Counted from the stretch's first letter, positions 44,008 through 53,130 are shown. The stretch: DNA of 64,000 nucleotides from Chitinophagaceae bacterium (GCA_016702745.1 JADJDJ010000005.1:124001-188000); one strand, 5' to 3'. The notes: generated from the sequence alone by a model not told the origin. Program-made: numbers and translations.

Positions 44008-44577
44008 TCAATAAGTGACACTGGCAGGGGAGTACCTGTAAACGGAATCAAATGCTCCATTTGATTTCCAGATACTATCGAAAAGAATATCCTGATAAAA
44101 TGTGCTGTCATTTCTGGTAAAGGGACTCTTCAAAAGACTAAACCCGCCTTTCCTTTGAATCCGGCCATTTGAATAGAAGGATTCATACCCATGATCGGAC
44201 CCGTATAGCATGCGGCCGGAGAGCTGACCGTTGGGGTAATAGTTTTCGCGTTTGCTGCCAGAACCACTGGTATCATACAGGGATATTTCACAAATAAACC
44301 CACCCGGGTATTTTTCAATCTGTTCAATCAGATGTCCCAGCAAGTATTGGTAACGTATCGTATTCCCGTTATCTCTGGTAAGATTACAATAACCGGTAAA
44401 GGGAATATTTTCCTGCTGATAGAATCGCAGGTATTTGCCTCGCTCTTGCCTGTCATAAAGGCTATCGCAGGGGCAATTTCTTTCTATAACTGTTTCCTTA
44501 TGATGACTGCAACTCATCGCGAAAGCAATGAGCAGCAGCAAACTATTTAATCCGGTGATGGGTTTATTAGACTTCAA
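44008..44577 (-). CDS. Lipoprotein with MORN/YwqK-like repeats
   Basis: 189 residues with a lipoprotein signal (LLLLIAFAMSC, Cys near 23). Tandem strand pairs of the type NYYPNGQLSGRMLYG and SFYSNGRIQRKGGF are the hallmark of the MORN-like repeats of the YwqK family. YwqK acts in B. subtilis as an antitoxin, but Bacteroidota members are mostly uncharacterised. It is probably envelope-associated. It overlaps the start of the next gene upstream by 11 bp (44567-44577), suggesting co-transcription with the 83-residue gene. Confidence 0.7.
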   Translation of the reverse strand: MKSNKPITGLNSLLLLIAFAMSCSHHKETVIERNCPCDSLYDRQERGKYLRFYQQENIPFTGYCNLTRDNGNTIRYQYLLGHLIEQIEKYPGGFICEISLYDTSGSGSKRENYYPNGQLSGRMLYGSDHGYESFYSNGRIQRKGGFSLLKSPFTRNDSTFYQDILFDSIWKSNGAFDSVYRYSPASVTY

Positions 44578-44818
44578 ATTTGATAGTGAATTTAAAAAAA
44601 GAAGGAATCAGGTTAAAACGGGCACTCAGGATATTGTATTTACTATACCCTTTTTCCTGCATAAAAGGTTCCATTTCCCTGATCAGCCTTTTGGTGGCTG
44701 TTCCCTGTCCGGCGAAACCTCCGGTATAAATCCGTGCAATATATTCATCTGGATTATCTGTAGGTTTAAATCCGTGTCCGTATGTGGCAGTTGCATTAAA
44801 TATACCCATAAGAGTCAT
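44567..44818 (-). CDS. Small hypothetical protein
   Basis: 83 residues, not recognised. No signal peptide or membrane helix is visible. It has a YxARIYTGGFAGQGTATKRLI segment and a Phe-rich end (LIPSFFKFTIKFEV). The start may be the internal Met at codon 4 (44809). It precedes and overlaps the lipoprotein gene, which is the main evidence that it is translated. Confidence 0.55.
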   Translation of the reverse strand: MTLMGIFNATATYGHGFKPTDNPDEYIARIYTGGFAGQGTATKRLIREMEPFMQEKGYSKYNILSARFNLIPSFFKFTIKFEV

Positions 44819-44860
44819 TTTAAATCATTAGTAAAACACATACTTAAATATACTATGTAA

Positions 44861-45811
44861 TTAGTTTTCCTGTACAAAGGAGAAAAAATACCTGCTGTAT
44901 GTTTCCTGACCCGCCTTATTCAAATGATAGGCATCAGCAAACAGACTGTCATTCCCGGGTTGAAGAGATAGGATGCTTGATTTGATTTGCTTAGTAAAGC
45001 CTGATTTTTGTAATTGAGCTAGAAAAGAAGCCTGGATATCGCGGCAATTTGACTCATAGTCATTGATAAAATCCATTCGCCTCGGGGGGTAAAAGGCAGT
45101 AAAAGCAATTCCTTTTTCCTGACAGAGGCTGACTATTTTTTGCAGGTAGGTAAATTGCAGTTCACTCCACCCATACTCATTCAGCCGGAATTTTTTACTC
45201 ACCGGGTCATTGAAATTTACAGGCTTTTTGGTCAGCGCCACCGAGCCAAAATCAGCGGGGATCGATGTTTGAAGTATAGCGGCAGGATGATCAGGATCCG
45301 GAAAATGAAAAAGCGCTTTATAGCGTTTGGCAAACAGACGCAGATCATAGTCCTTACTATACCGTAATGCTTTTGTAAAGGGCAGATCAAGGAGCAGGTA
45401 TTGGTGACGGTTCCGGTAATAATTACGTGTATAGATCCAGGGGTCAATACCCATATACATGGCACTGACAGCAGATAAGTCCAGTTGTTTCAGAATAAAA
45501 TAAGTCTCGATAGGATCACGCGCATCAGCTGCTAGATTGATAAAGGCCAGGGAGTCTGCTGCCAACCGATTCAATTCCCGGCAACTCAATCCGTATTTAA
45601 TACTGGAGCTTCCTAACAGGAATACTTTCTTAGGATGTTTGATCGTATTGACCCACTGGTAGGCCCCCGCTTTGTGACGGAATGCCTGCTCCAGTTTTTC
45701 TTCCTGAAAGAGTTGTGTATGTTTTGTGCGGATCCGGATTTCCAATACCAGAAAGGTCAGCAGCGGGAGCAGGCTGAACAATAAAAACCGGTATAGAAAT
45801 TTACGCATCAT
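44861..45811 (-). CDS. Membrane-anchored SGNH/DltD-like protein, partner of MBOAT
   Basis: 316 residues from the ATG at 45811, which overlaps the stop of the MBOAT gene (TGATG), indicating coupling. It has one N-terminal membrane anchor (LYRFLLFSLLPLLTFLVLEI) and an extracytoplasmic domain with VFLLGSSSIKYGLSCRELN, the GSSS motif of SGNH-fold esterases or acyltransferases, and DAYHLNKAGQETYSRYFF near the C-terminus supplying the Asp-x-x-His pair. This pairing with an AlgI-type MBOAT is a known layout for O-acetylation of surface polysaccharides. The substrate is unknown; no polysaccharide genes are adjacent. Confidence 0.75.
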   Translation of the reverse strand: MMRKFLYRFLLFSLLPLLTFLVLEIRIRTKHTQLFQEEKLEQAFRHKAGAYQWVNTIKHPKKVFLLGSSSIKYGLSCRELNRLAADSLAFINLAADARDPIETYFILKQLDLSAVSAMYMGIDPWIYTRNYYRNRHQYLLLDLPFTKALRYSKDYDLRLFAKRYKALFHFPDPDHPAAILQTSIPADFGSVALTKKPVNFNDPVSKKFRLNEYGWSELQFTYLQKIVSLCQEKGIAFTAFYPPRRMDFINDYESNCRDIQASFLAQLQKSGFTKQIKSSILSLQPGNDSLFADAYHLNKAGQETYSRYFFSFVQEN

Positions 45812-47247
45812 CAGAATTGAAAATAAATAAAGGGTTGCGTCCTGCCGCCTTCTGAGAAGATGAGCAGGACGATCAAATAATAAAAAGCCCAACGGATCCA
45901 TACGGGACCCTTGCTTCCTGTTTTTTCAATAGCATAAAAGGAATGCCGGCCCAGCCATTCTATGAGCAGGAAGAATACCAGTAAAAGAAATATTTTTTTT
46001 GGCAATACTTCGGGTATTGTAAAAAAGCTGGAGGAGAAAATTTCACTGTATATCTGATTGGCATCTGCGAGGCTATTTGCCCGAAAGAAAATCCAGGCCA
46101 GTACTACCAATAAAAAAGTAAGCAGGATGGAGAAGCCTTCCTTCCATCCCGGGATCAATTTGCCAGCGGCAATAGCGGTTTCTTTTTTAGCTGTTTTGTT
46201 TTTGAGCAAATGAGGCAACATATATAAAGCATGTAAGCCTCCCCAGGCCAGGTATTTTAAATGAGCGCCATGCCAGAGCCCGCTCACCAGAAAAGTGATA
46301 AAAGTGTTCCGGATAGTTTTTGATCTCCCTTTTTTATTACCCCCCAAGGGGATATAGAGATAATCCCTGAACCAGGTAGAGAGGGAGATATGCCAGCGCC
46401 GCCAGAACTCGGCCACATTTCTTGAAAAATAGGGGAAGGAAAAATTCTGCATCAGGTCAAAACCAAATAGGCGGGATAAACCCACTGCCATATCCGAGTA
46501 ACCTGAGAAATCACCATAGATCTGCATCGCAAAAAAGAATGCGCCGAGCAGCAGGGTACTTCCGCTATAGGATCCTGATTGGGAAAATATCTGGTCAGCA
46601 AACTGACCGCAATTATCAGCAATCACCATTTTTTTGAAAAGTCCCCATAAAATCTGTCGCATTCCGTCCACCGCCTTGCTGTACTCAAATGTTCTTGCCT
46701 TTTGAAATTGCGGCAGGAGATGGGTGGCTCTTTCAATCGGACCGGCCACCAGCTGCGGAAAAAAACTCACGAAGGCCAGGAAGGCAATGGGGTCGCGGGT
46801 GGGTTCCAGTTTCCGGCGATACACATCTATTCCATAACTCAGGGATTGAAAAGTATAAAAACTGATCCCTACCGGTAGAATAATATATAATGTACCGGCA
46901 TGAAAAGGCGTTCCCAGGAAACTAAAGGCTGTCGTAAAACTTTCTATAAAAAAATTATAGTATTTGAAAAATCCCAGGAGTCCGAGATTGCAGGCGATAC
47001 TTATAAATAAATACCATTTTCGCCGGCGCTGCTGCTGTTCTTTCATCATCGCTAATCCGGCCACATAATCTACCATCGAACTAAAGAAGAGGAGGGATAA
47101 AAACCGCCAGTCCCACCAGCCATAAAAAACATAACTCGCCAGCACAATCAATCCATTCTGCAGCCGCCAATTTTTTTGTGTCACAAACCAGTAAAGGATG
47201 AACACAATGGGTAAGAAGATGGCGAAGTCGAGAGAATTGAATAGCAT
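45811..47247 (-). CDS. MBOAT-family O-acyltransferase (AlgI-like)
   Basis: 478 residues from the ATG at 47247 (MLFNSLDFAIFLPIVFILYW); the longer frame to 47289 adds an unlikely leader. It is a polytopic membrane acyltransferase that passes acyl groups from the cytoplasm to exported polysaccharide. AlgI features are RNVAEFWRRWHISLSTWFRD followed by YIPLGGN, and the catalytic His region FLVSGLWHGAHLKYLAWG. It is translationally coupled to the SGNH-like gene downstream, giving the standard two-protein O-acetylation unit. A heptamer array and a terminator from porT lie upstream. Confidence 0.9.
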   Translation of the reverse strand: MLFNSLDFAIFLPIVFILYWFVTQKNWRLQNGLIVLASYVFYGWWDWRFLSLLFFSSMVDYVAGLAMMKEQQQRRRKWYLFISIACNLGLLGFFKYYNFFIESFTTAFSFLGTPFHAGTLYIILPVGISFYTFQSLSYGIDVYRRKLEPTRDPIAFLAFVSFFPQLVAGPIERATHLLPQFQKARTFEYSKAVDGMRQILWGLFKKMVIADNCGQFADQIFSQSGSYSGSTLLLGAFFFAMQIYGDFSGYSDMAVGLSRLFGFDLMQNFSFPYFSRNVAEFWRRWHISLSTWFRDYLYIPLGGNKKGRSKTIRNTFITFLVSGLWHGAHLKYLAWGGLHALYMLPHLLKNKTAKKETAIAAGKLIPGWKEGFSILLTFLLVVLAWIFFRANSLADANQIYSEIFSSSFFTIPEVLPKKIFLLLVFFLLIEWLGRHSFYAIEKTGSKGPVWIRWAFYYLIVLLIFSEGGRTQPFIYFQF

Positions 47248-47281
47248 TTTTGGTTGAGGAGTAGAGCTCAAAAAGAAAAAA

Positions 47282-47316
47282 AGATACAAGAAACAAGATA
47301 CAAATAAGCACCAAAA
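47282..47316. repeat. Degenerate heptamer array (AGATACA-like)
   Basis: Five words: AGATACA, AGAAACA, AGATACA, AATAAGC, ACCAAAA, immediately upstream of the MBOAT gene. Confidence 0.8.
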
Positions 47317-47330
47317 AGAGAGAAAATTAA

Positions 47331-47364
47331 AAGGGCGTCAGTTGGTAAAACTAACGCCCTTTTA
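47331..47364 (-). terminator. Terminator downstream of porT
   Basis: AAGGGCGT (47331-47338) pairs with ACGCCCTT (47354-47361), extended inward by AGTT/AACT with one mismatch. T-rich DNA follows on the minus strand, the direction of porT. Confidence 0.75.
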
Positions 47365-47418
47365 ATTTGATATTTTGGCTGTTATTTATTTGTTTCTTGT
47401 TTCTTTTTGTTTTTCCCC

Positions 47419-48162
47419 TTAGCCTTCCAGGTGTATACTGAAAATAATCATCCTCGACTGTATTTTATCAAATACACTGGAGTAGATCAGATTCTTATCC
47501 CGGGCATGCAGGTTCCGCATTCCGTTGCTGATTTTGATTTCGGGGGAGAATATAAAACTATCAAAGAAGAAGTTGAAGCCGATGCCAAACTCCGGACCAT
47601 AATCAAAACGATCAATCTTCACCAGGTCTTCCGCTCTTTTGGCTCTGGCATTACTGGCCATATCAATATCGGCTTTAAAACCTGCCAGGGTATAGACCCT
47701 GAAATTCCCGATCCGGTCACTTTGAAATTTAAGCTGAACGGGGAAGGTCATGATGATGGACTCGACTTTCTTCACTACTTCCGTTTGGTTATCGATATCA
47801 GGGAACCTGAGTTTGTAATAAATATTTCTTTCCAGAAACATCAGTTGCGGATTGAACCGGAACTGGAAACGATCGGAGATACGGGCTGTGGCTAATAATC
47901 CAAGGGCCAGACCACCTGCATTGGTTGGTTCGGCTACCATCACCGTATCCAGTTGCATAAAACGGGGATGCAGGTTGGTTTGAAAGCGGGCGAGGTTAAT
48001 ACCAATGGTGATCCCGAAATAATAAGGCTTGGTATCGTGGTCCGGTTGGTTCTGTTCCACGTATTGTGCCCCTGCAATGGATTGCAGCAGGAGGCAACCG
48101 GTTATAATAACCAGCGATGCGCGTATTTTCAGCGGGGTTTTTGTCCGGAGTAAATGCAACAT
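47419..48162 (-). CDS. porT: T9SS outer-membrane protein PorT
   Basis: 247 residues, an eight-stranded-barrel-type outer-membrane protein needed for assembly of the type IX secretion system. It has a signal peptide (SLVIITGCLLLQSIAGAQ). The PorT pattern is visible: YYFGITIGINLARFQTNLHP, RFQFRFNPQLMFLERNIYYK, MTFPVQLKFQSDRIGNFR and a FDYGPEFGIGFNFFFDSFIFSPEI end. The gene overlaps ubiE by 34 bp on the same strand; ubiE-porT adjacency is a conserved layout in Bacteroidota. It fits the T9SS sorting domains on four proteins here. Confidence 0.85.
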   Translation of the reverse strand: MLHLLRTKTPLKIRASLVIITGCLLLQSIAGAQYVEQNQPDHDTKPYYFGITIGINLARFQTNLHPRFMQLDTVMVAEPTNAGGLALGLLATARISDRFQFRFNPQLMFLERNIYYKLRFPDIDNQTEVVKKVESIIMTFPVQLKFQSDRIGNFRVYTLAGFKADIDMASNARAKRAEDLVKIDRFDYGPEFGIGFNFFFDSFIFSPEIKISNGMRNLHARDKNLIYSSVFDKIQSRMIIFSIHLEG

Positions 48163-48881
48163 ATTCCAAATGTAAGGGCCTGAAAACCGGTATCGGTGTA
48201 CCCCACTTTTTTTAAAATGTCAGTAAAAGCATGGCGGTCCGGGAATGCGTTGGCTGATTCGCTGAGGTATTGATAAGCCTCTTTATTTTGGTTGAACCAT
48301 CGGACCACCTGGGGGGCTACTATGCCCATGTACAGGTTATAAAGACTTTTCACCGCCTTTTTCCGGGGTTTAGAAAATTCCAGTACGATCAGCCGGCCGC
48401 CGGGTTTTAACACCCGCCACATTTCTGTGAGGCCTTTTTCCAGGTTTTCAAAGTTCCGCACACCAAACGCCACCATCACCGCATCAAACGAATGATCAGG
48501 GAAATTTATTGTTTCAGAATCCCCCTGCTGGAGCCGGATTTTATCCCCAAGTCCTTCTTTTTCAATCTTTTTCTTCCCCAGATCCAGCATATTGACCGAG
48601 ATATCAATCCCCTCAATTTTCTGCGGATTCAGGATTTTACAGGCCATAATGGCCATATCGGCCGTGCCCGTAGCCACATCCAGGATCTGTTGCGGGTTAG
48701 CCGCTTTTAGCTTCCGGATGGCTTTTTTCCGCCAGCTGATATCGATCCGGGCGGAAAGAAAACGGTTGAGATGGTCGTATTGCCCGGCAATCCGGTCGAA
48801 CATTTCGGTGACCTGCTCCTTTTTGTTCTTTTCGGAATCCTTAAAAGGCGTGATATGATCGTGAGGAAGGGGGTTTGACAT
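48129..48881 (-). CDS. ubiE: Demethylmenaquinone / ubiquinone methyltransferase
   Basis: 250 residues from the ATG at 48881 (MSNPLPHDHITPFKDSEKNK); the longer frame to 49001 passes through a repeat array and is rejected. It is the SAM-dependent C-methyltransferase of the last menaquinone step. Motifs: EMFDRIAGQYDHLNRFLSA, SAM motif I ILDVATGTADMAIMA, motif II SFDAVMVAFGVRNFENLEKG and motif III LKPGGRLIVLEFSKP. Bacteroidota respire with menaquinone, so the MenG role is most likely. It overlaps porT. Confidence 0.93.
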   Translation of the reverse strand: MSNPLPHDHITPFKDSEKNKKEQVTEMFDRIAGQYDHLNRFLSARIDISWRKKAIRKLKAANPQQILDVATGTADMAIMACKILNPQKIEGIDISVNMLDLGKKKIEKEGLGDKIRLQQGDSETINFPDHSFDAVMVAFGVRNFENLEKGLTEMWRVLKPGGRLIVLEFSKPRKKAVKSLYNLYMGIVAPQVVRWFNQNKEAYQYLSESANAFPDRHAFTDILKKVGYTDTGFQALTFGICCIYSGQKPR

Positions 48882-48908
48882 GGGGGGCAAAGATATTTTA
48901 TTAAAAAG

Positions 48909-48969
48909 AACCAAGAGACAAAAAACAAGAAACAAAAAAAGAACCAAGAGCCAAAAAGCAAGAAACAAA
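48909..48969. repeat. Degenerate heptamer array (AACCAAG/AAACAAA-like)
   Basis: Words AACCAAG, AGACAAA, AAACAAG, AAACAAA, then after a 5-nt interruption AACCAAG, AGCCAAA, AAGCAAG, AAACAAA. It lies upstream of ubiE. Confidence 0.7.
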
Positions 48970-49106
48970 TAGGCGTCAGTGTATAGATGGTCCAATGTCA
49001 ACTATTCAGCCGCCTCCTTTAAAACAGGAAATACAATACAAAGTTCAATTATAAAACCCGCCCCAGCCTTCAACCACCGCCTTTTTAATTTTTCTTTATT
49101 TGGTGC

Positions 49107-49137
49107 TTATTTGTTTCTTGTATCTTTTTATTTGGTC
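49107..49137. repeat. Degenerate heptamer array (TGTATCT-like)
   Basis: TTGGTGCTTATTTGTTTCTTG followed by TATCTTTTTATTTGG is the inverse of the words at 47282 (AATAAGC, AGAAACA, AGATACA). It lies 24 bp before engB. Confidence 0.6.
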
Positions 49138-49160
49138 TTTTTCCTGCCTACATTTACTTA

Positions 49161-49775
49161 ATGGAAATCACTTCGGCCAATTATGTTATCAGCAGCGCCA
49201 CTTACAAACAATGCCCGGCGCCGGACCGGCCCGAGTATGCTTTTATCGGGAGGAGTAATGTGGGGAAATCCAGTTTGATCAATATGCTGACCGGGCAGCG
49301 GAATCTGGCCAAGACCTCCGCTACACCGGGAAAAACGCAGCTGATCAATCATTTTGAAGTGATGTCGGCGAAAAAGAAATGGTACCTGGTGGATTTGCCA
49401 GGTTATGGCTATGCATCCGTTTCTCAACGCTCCCGGAATAACTGGGAGAATATGATCGAATCCTACATCCGGAAAAGAGAGAATCTCGTTTGTTTATTTG
49501 TACTGATCGACAGCCGGCATGAGCCGCAAAAGGCAGACCTGGAGTTTATTGCCAAACTGGGTGAATGGGAGACTCCTTTTGTACTGGTTTTTACCAAGGC
49601 CGATAAAAATAAACCCGGTGGAACGGTCAGAAGGGTGGATCTTTTTATTAAAACCCTGCTGGAACAATGGGAGGTCGCCCCCCCGCATTATGTGACTTCA
49701 GCAGTCAATAAAGACGGAAAAGAGGATATTTTGCAGTATATAGATCAGCTAAATCGCAGTTTTACAAAGCTTTAG
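49161..49775 (+). CDS. engB: Ribosome-biogenesis GTPase EngB (YihA/YsxC)
   Basis: 204 residues, a TrmE-Era-type GTPase that helps assemble the large ribosomal subunit. All G motifs are present: G1 GRSNVGKSSLINML, G2 Thr in SATPGKTQ, G3 LVDLPGYGYA, G4 VFTKADK and G5 TSAVNKDGKE. Length and motif order are typical. The start MEITSANYVISSATYK fits the family. It stands alone on the plus strand between ubiE/porT and a small hypothetical gene. Confidence 0.95.
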   Translation: MEITSANYVISSATYKQCPAPDRPEYAFIGRSNVGKSSLINMLTGQRNLAKTSATPGKTQLINHFEVMSAKKKWYLVDLPGYGYASVSQRSRNNWENMIESYIRKRENLVCLFVLIDSRHEPQKADLEFIAKLGEWETPFVLVFTKADKNKPGGTVRRVDLFIKTLLEQWEVAPPHYVTSAVNKDGKEDILQYIDQLNRSFTKL

Positions 49776-49850
49776 GGTGAATAAATACCACATTTGTAGT
49801 ATGTTTTGTTGGTAAATATTGCCTAATTTGCACCCAATTACAAGCCAGGT

Positions 49851-50057
49851 ATGAAACCAATCTTATCCGAAAGAAATATTGTGGTGGTCCTGTTTGTTCT
49901 GGTATTGATCACTTTTTCATTAGCCCAGGAAGACAGCAAGAAAAAGCTGACCCGGATATACTCCGGTGTAGCCACTGAACATAATACCCGTTTTCTGGGT
50001 CAATCCACAACAACAACAAACATATCTGTTCAACCAACTGCTGTTACGCCGCAGTAA
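49851..50057 (+). CDS. Small hypothetical exported or membrane peptide
   Basis: 68 residues. An N-terminal hydrophobic stretch (IVVVLFVLVLITFSLA, about 10-25) could be a signal peptide or a membrane anchor, and is followed by a polar Thr-rich part (KKKLTRIYSGVATEHNTRF; TTTTNISVQPTAVTPQ). No family is recognised. A plausible but imperfect promoter (TTTTG at 49805 with TAATTTG near 49826) precedes it, which supports expression. Confidence 0.5.
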   Translation: MKPILSERNIVVVLFVLVLITFSLAQEDSKKKLTRIYSGVATEHNTRFLGQSTTTTNISVQPTAVTPQ

Positions 50058-50210
50058 TTTTTACACAATTCCATTTTTTAGAAGTCCATTTACCATTTAG
50101 CGATAGGACTTAATCCTTTATTTTATCTTATCATTAAATCATGAAAGGAGAGGGGTGGGGGAGCTGTTTGCGGTGATGACTCACCACATGGAAAGTCCGG
50201 AAGGAGCTGT

Positions 50211-50684
50211 TTAGTTCACCACTTTGTTGGCGCAGCTGCTGCTGGCAAATGCCTCCGGTTTGGCTTTAAAGGCAAATCCCATTCCCAGTATATACCCCAT
50301 GGCTTCACGCAGTGCATCATTGCTTTTGAACTGCGGATTGGTGTTGATGTCGGCATGTACTTCCATGTCCACATCATAGGTGGTAAACAGGTTACAGAGT
50401 TCATAAGCAATCTCGATGCTCTTGGCCACTTCCGTCAGCATTCTTTCCTTGATGGTGAACTGCTGCCGGGTCTTTTCATTGTGGATGAACATAAAGCCGC
50501 CATGACCTTCACGAAGAAAAACGATCACGGTTGCAAACTCTGTTTCCTGTCCTTTTACCTGGGAATCGGTGCCGATGCAAACTTTCAGCCGGTAACCCTT
50601 ATCGGATTCCCGCCTGATGGCATTTTCAACAGCGTCCTTAATCGGTAAATCAATAGGGTCGCCATTAAATCTTCTCCACTTCAT
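50211..50684 (-). CDS. YkuK-like ribonuclease H-fold protein (DUF458)
   Basis: 157 residues matching the DUF458/YkuK family, predicted RNase H-like. Features are the acidic strand KVCIGTDSQVKGQETEFATVIVF (about 33-56; Asp in GTDSQ), a central KERMLTEVAKSIEIAYEL helix, the VDMEVHADINTNPQFKSND strand (about 105-123) and a closing AMGYILGMGFAFKAKP. The biological role is unknown; B. subtilis YkuK is linked to stress or sporulation expression only. It is monocistronic and is preceded on its strand by the terminator of the metalloprotease gene. Confidence 0.88.
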   Translation of the reverse strand: MKWRRFNGDPIDLPIKDAVENAIRRESDKGYRLKVCIGTDSQVKGQETEFATVIVFLREGHGGFMFIHNEKTRQQFTIKERMLTEVAKSIEIAYELCNLFTTYDVDMEVHADINTNPQFKSNDALREAMGYILGMGFAFKAKPEAFASSSCANKVVN

Positions 50685-50685
50685 A

Positions 50686-50722
50686 CAAAAAGAGGTTTTC
50701 CTAAATTACAGGAAAACCTCTT
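50686..50722 (-). terminator. Strong terminator downstream of the secreted metalloprotease
   Basis: AAGAGGTTTTCCT (50690-50702) pairs perfectly with AGGAAAACCTCTT (50710-50722) over a 7-nt loop. On the minus strand the stem is followed by TTTT, as expected for the gene ending at 50775. Confidence 0.85.
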
Positions 50723-50774
50723 AATTACAATAGGGGTACGGATTATTGTTCCGTTAACGGGAACTGAAAAGCGT

Positions 50775-52370
50775 TTATTGACGTACCAGTTTGTCGGTCC
50801 ACTGGTTGCTTTGATCACTGAAACGAATAACATACATACCACTGGCCATGGCCGATGCCGGTATATAATTCATGCCTTTGCTGAGCTGGCCTTTGGCGGT
50901 TTGTTTGCCGGTAAAATCAACTACTTCATAGCTGTAGCTACCCGGACTGGTGACGGTAATGGTTCCGTTGACCAGGTTAGTCAGCAGTTTTGGCCGGTTA
51001 TCTGTTCCCACATTACGAAGGGTGATCACATTGGAATAATAAGTACGTCCGTTATCAAATGTTACTTTCAAACGGTACTGAACGGCATTATTACCCATTG
51101 GTGTATAGAGGTACAAACGATCGGCTGCAGCAGGTGAACTGAGGCTGATGAAATTTCTTCCATTGGTAGTGAATTCCAGTATCTGTTCCACCACCTGCTC
51201 ATCGGCATCAATGAACCAGTTCAAACGGTGTTTTTCGTTGACCACGGCACCGGATAATTCAAGCCGGCGTAGTGGCAAGGTGCTGGTGAAATAATTTCCC
51301 TGGAGGGAATAAGAACCCAGGCTGGCATAGTTAGGGGCATAAATATTACCCCTTCCTTCCACTTTAATATAATAGGTTCCTGCATTCAGGGAAGTATCTA
51401 CTATTGAACTGAGCAGGGTACCCGGATTATACACATTCAGCTGTGCCTGTGTTGCGTCATACAGGGTTACCTGCATATCCAGATCAGAACCTTCATTACC
51501 GGTACCTACATTATAAGGAACGGCATTCAGTACAAAGCGGCCATTACCGGGTTGAACAAACTTGATCATGTCCTGATCGGTACTCTGGGTAATCACTCCA
51601 CTGGTCAGGAACTGGTTGTTGGTAAAAGGAATACTGGTTGCATCCACAAAATTGGAAGGATGTTCATCAGTACGGAAACTAAAACCATTAGAAGTGGTAA
51701 TCACACTCAGGTCACTCTGATAGTTGGTACAGCCATAAGGGTTGGGGCCATTATTCCAGAGAGTCAGATTTTGATAGTAGCCCACACCCATGATAGGAGC
51801 CCATCCAATTTCACCGGCGCCATTACCGGAATGGTAATCGGAAATTTTGACACAGTTAGCATCATATCTTGCCTGGTGGTACAAGCCAAGGGTATGACCG
51901 GCCTCATGGGCCGCTGCTTCTGAAATCGCTTTTACCCAGTTCACACCCAGTGCAGCGGTGAAAACAAAGCAAGGAGTGTCATCTCCCCAGGTAAAAGAAC
52001 CAACAAAAGCCACACCACCGGCAGCACCATACCATTGGTGGCTGACAGTCAGTACCACACGCATTCTGCGGTCTATCGGAGCCGCCAGGTATTTGGCTTC
52101 TTCTGTGGTGACGTTAATATTAAACGGGCGGTAATCTTCAGCTACCCGGTTAAAAACAGATACAATATTGGTATTAGTCATACCAGCAGCATCACATACA
52201 ATGGGGCCATTATAATTCCAGGCTGTATTATCGAGGGTATGGCCATCGAAATCCAGAAACAGCACCGCTGTGGCGGTGGGGTAACTGTTCATCACCGGCA
52301 CCTGTGCCCCGGTGAACAATGGCACGCTGAACAGCAGCGCCATCATAGTGGAACGGAAAAGATTTTTCAT
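50775..52370 (-). CDS. Secreted zinc metalloprotease with T9SS sorting domain
   Basis: 531 residues with a signal peptide (MMALLFSVPLFTGAQ). The metzincin zinc site is clear: HEAGHTLGLYH (HExxHxxGxxH, near residue 156), followed by a downstream MGVGYYQ that supplies the Met-turn. Upstream, VLFLDFDGHTLDNTAWNYNG resembles the N-terminal strand of reprolysin-like proteases. A C-terminal bacterial pre-peptidase-like domain (DLDMQVTLYDATQ ... GTYYIKVEGRGN, about 300-350) and a T9SS type A domain (VVDFTGKQTAKGQL ... MASGMYVIRF) complete it. It is probably an extracellular protease. Confidence 0.9.
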   Translation of the reverse strand: MKNLFRSTMMALLFSVPLFTGAQVPVMNSYPTATAVLFLDFDGHTLDNTAWNYNGPIVCDAAGMTNTNIVSVFNRVAEDYRPFNINVTTEEAKYLAAPIDRRMRVVLTVSHQWYGAAGGVAFVGSFTWGDDTPCFVFTAALGVNWVKAISEAAAHEAGHTLGLYHQARYDANCVKISDYHSGNGAGEIGWAPIMGVGYYQNLTLWNNGPNPYGCTNYQSDLSVITTSNGFSFRTDEHPSNFVDATSIPFTNNQFLTSGVITQSTDQDMIKFVQPGNGRFVLNAVPYNVGTGNEGSDLDMQVTLYDATQAQLNVYNPGTLLSSIVDTSLNAGTYYIKVEGRGNIYAPNYASLGSYSLQGNYFTSTLPLRRLELSGAVVNEKHRLNWFIDADEQVVEQILEFTTNGRNFISLSSPAAADRLYLYTPMGNNAVQYRLKVTFDNGRTYYSNVITLRNVGTDNRPKLLTNLVNGTITVTSPGSYSYEVVDFTGKQTAKGQLSKGMNYIPASAMASGMYVIRFSDQSNQWTDKLVRQ

Positions 52371-52461
52371 ACAAGGAGGATTTTGTGTTTTTCAATAGGT
52401 ACAATCGGACACGGACATAAAAACGGGCGAAATCGAAATATTGGATATAAACGGATAAAAA

Positions 52462-52935
52462 CTATTCATTCACCAGGTCGTAAAAATTCTTCTTTACTAA
52501 CTGGTACTGGCCATCAAGGTTCTCCAGTTCATAGAGGTCACCATGGGCAAAACTGACAATTCTGCCACGGTATTTCACCTGTCCATCAGAACCAACAATC
52601 CGGCTCAGGGTCAGATTAGCTCCATTGAAATTGGAAGAGCGGATGACTACGGTCTGCAATTTGTTATCATACTTGCTGACGGAAGAAATCACTTCTCCTT
52701 CAAAACGGAGATTGTTATCAGTACTGAGGTTCAGCCGGGTGGGGCTACCCAATGCGGTTCCCAGGAGGGCATTGAAATCAGTAATGTTTAACTTGATTTT
52801 GTCGGGAAGGTTACTGAACAGGCGGGGCTTGTTCAGGTTGGGTTCATTCAACGTAGGATGTTGTTCCTGGGCGAATGAAGAAATACTGCATAGCACAATA
52901 GCTGCGCATAGTACGGAGGTACGTAGGCTTTTCAT
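52462..52935 (-). CDS. Exported hypothetical protein
   Basis: 157 residues with a signal peptide (SVLCAAIVLCSISSFAQ). The mature part is beta-rich: LRFEGEVISSVSKYDNKLQ, TVVIRSSNFNGANLTLSRI and RGRIVSFAHGDLYELENLDG strands. No family is recognised. It is 91 bp upstream of the secreted metalloprotease on the same strand and could be co-transcribed. I would tentatively consider an inhibitor or propeptide-like partner, but nothing in the sequence shows it. Confidence 0.65.
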   Translation of the reverse strand: MKSLRTSVLCAAIVLCSISSFAQEQHPTLNEPNLNKPRLFSNLPDKIKLNITDFNALLGTALGSPTRLNLSTDNNLRFEGEVISSVSKYDNKLQTVVIRSSNFNGANLTLSRIVGSDGQVKYRGRIVSFAHGDLYELENLDGQYQLVKKNFYDLVNE

Positions 52936-53130
52936 TGGGACACATTTTTTAAGTCAATAGGATATTGTTCAGCAGTTGCTATCAACTGCAGTTTTCAGGG
53001 GGGACGGTGATGCAAGGTTTGTGAAATATTTATACAGTTCCAAGCAAATGGTACAGGAATGATGTAAGATTGAGGGGTAGTACCCTGAGGGTATTCGTAA
53101 AATTTCGGCGGAGAGGATGGTGATCTACGA

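Noticed and set aside
48882..49001. Longer, hydrophobic N-terminus for UbiE
   Set aside because: It is translated from a repeat array, whereas MSNPLPHDHITPF is the expected family start.
50160..50210. RNase P RNA fragment suggested by GGAAAGTCCGG
   Set aside because: Only about a dozen bases match, and the YkuK-like gene ends at 50211; no P-RNA fold or length is available.
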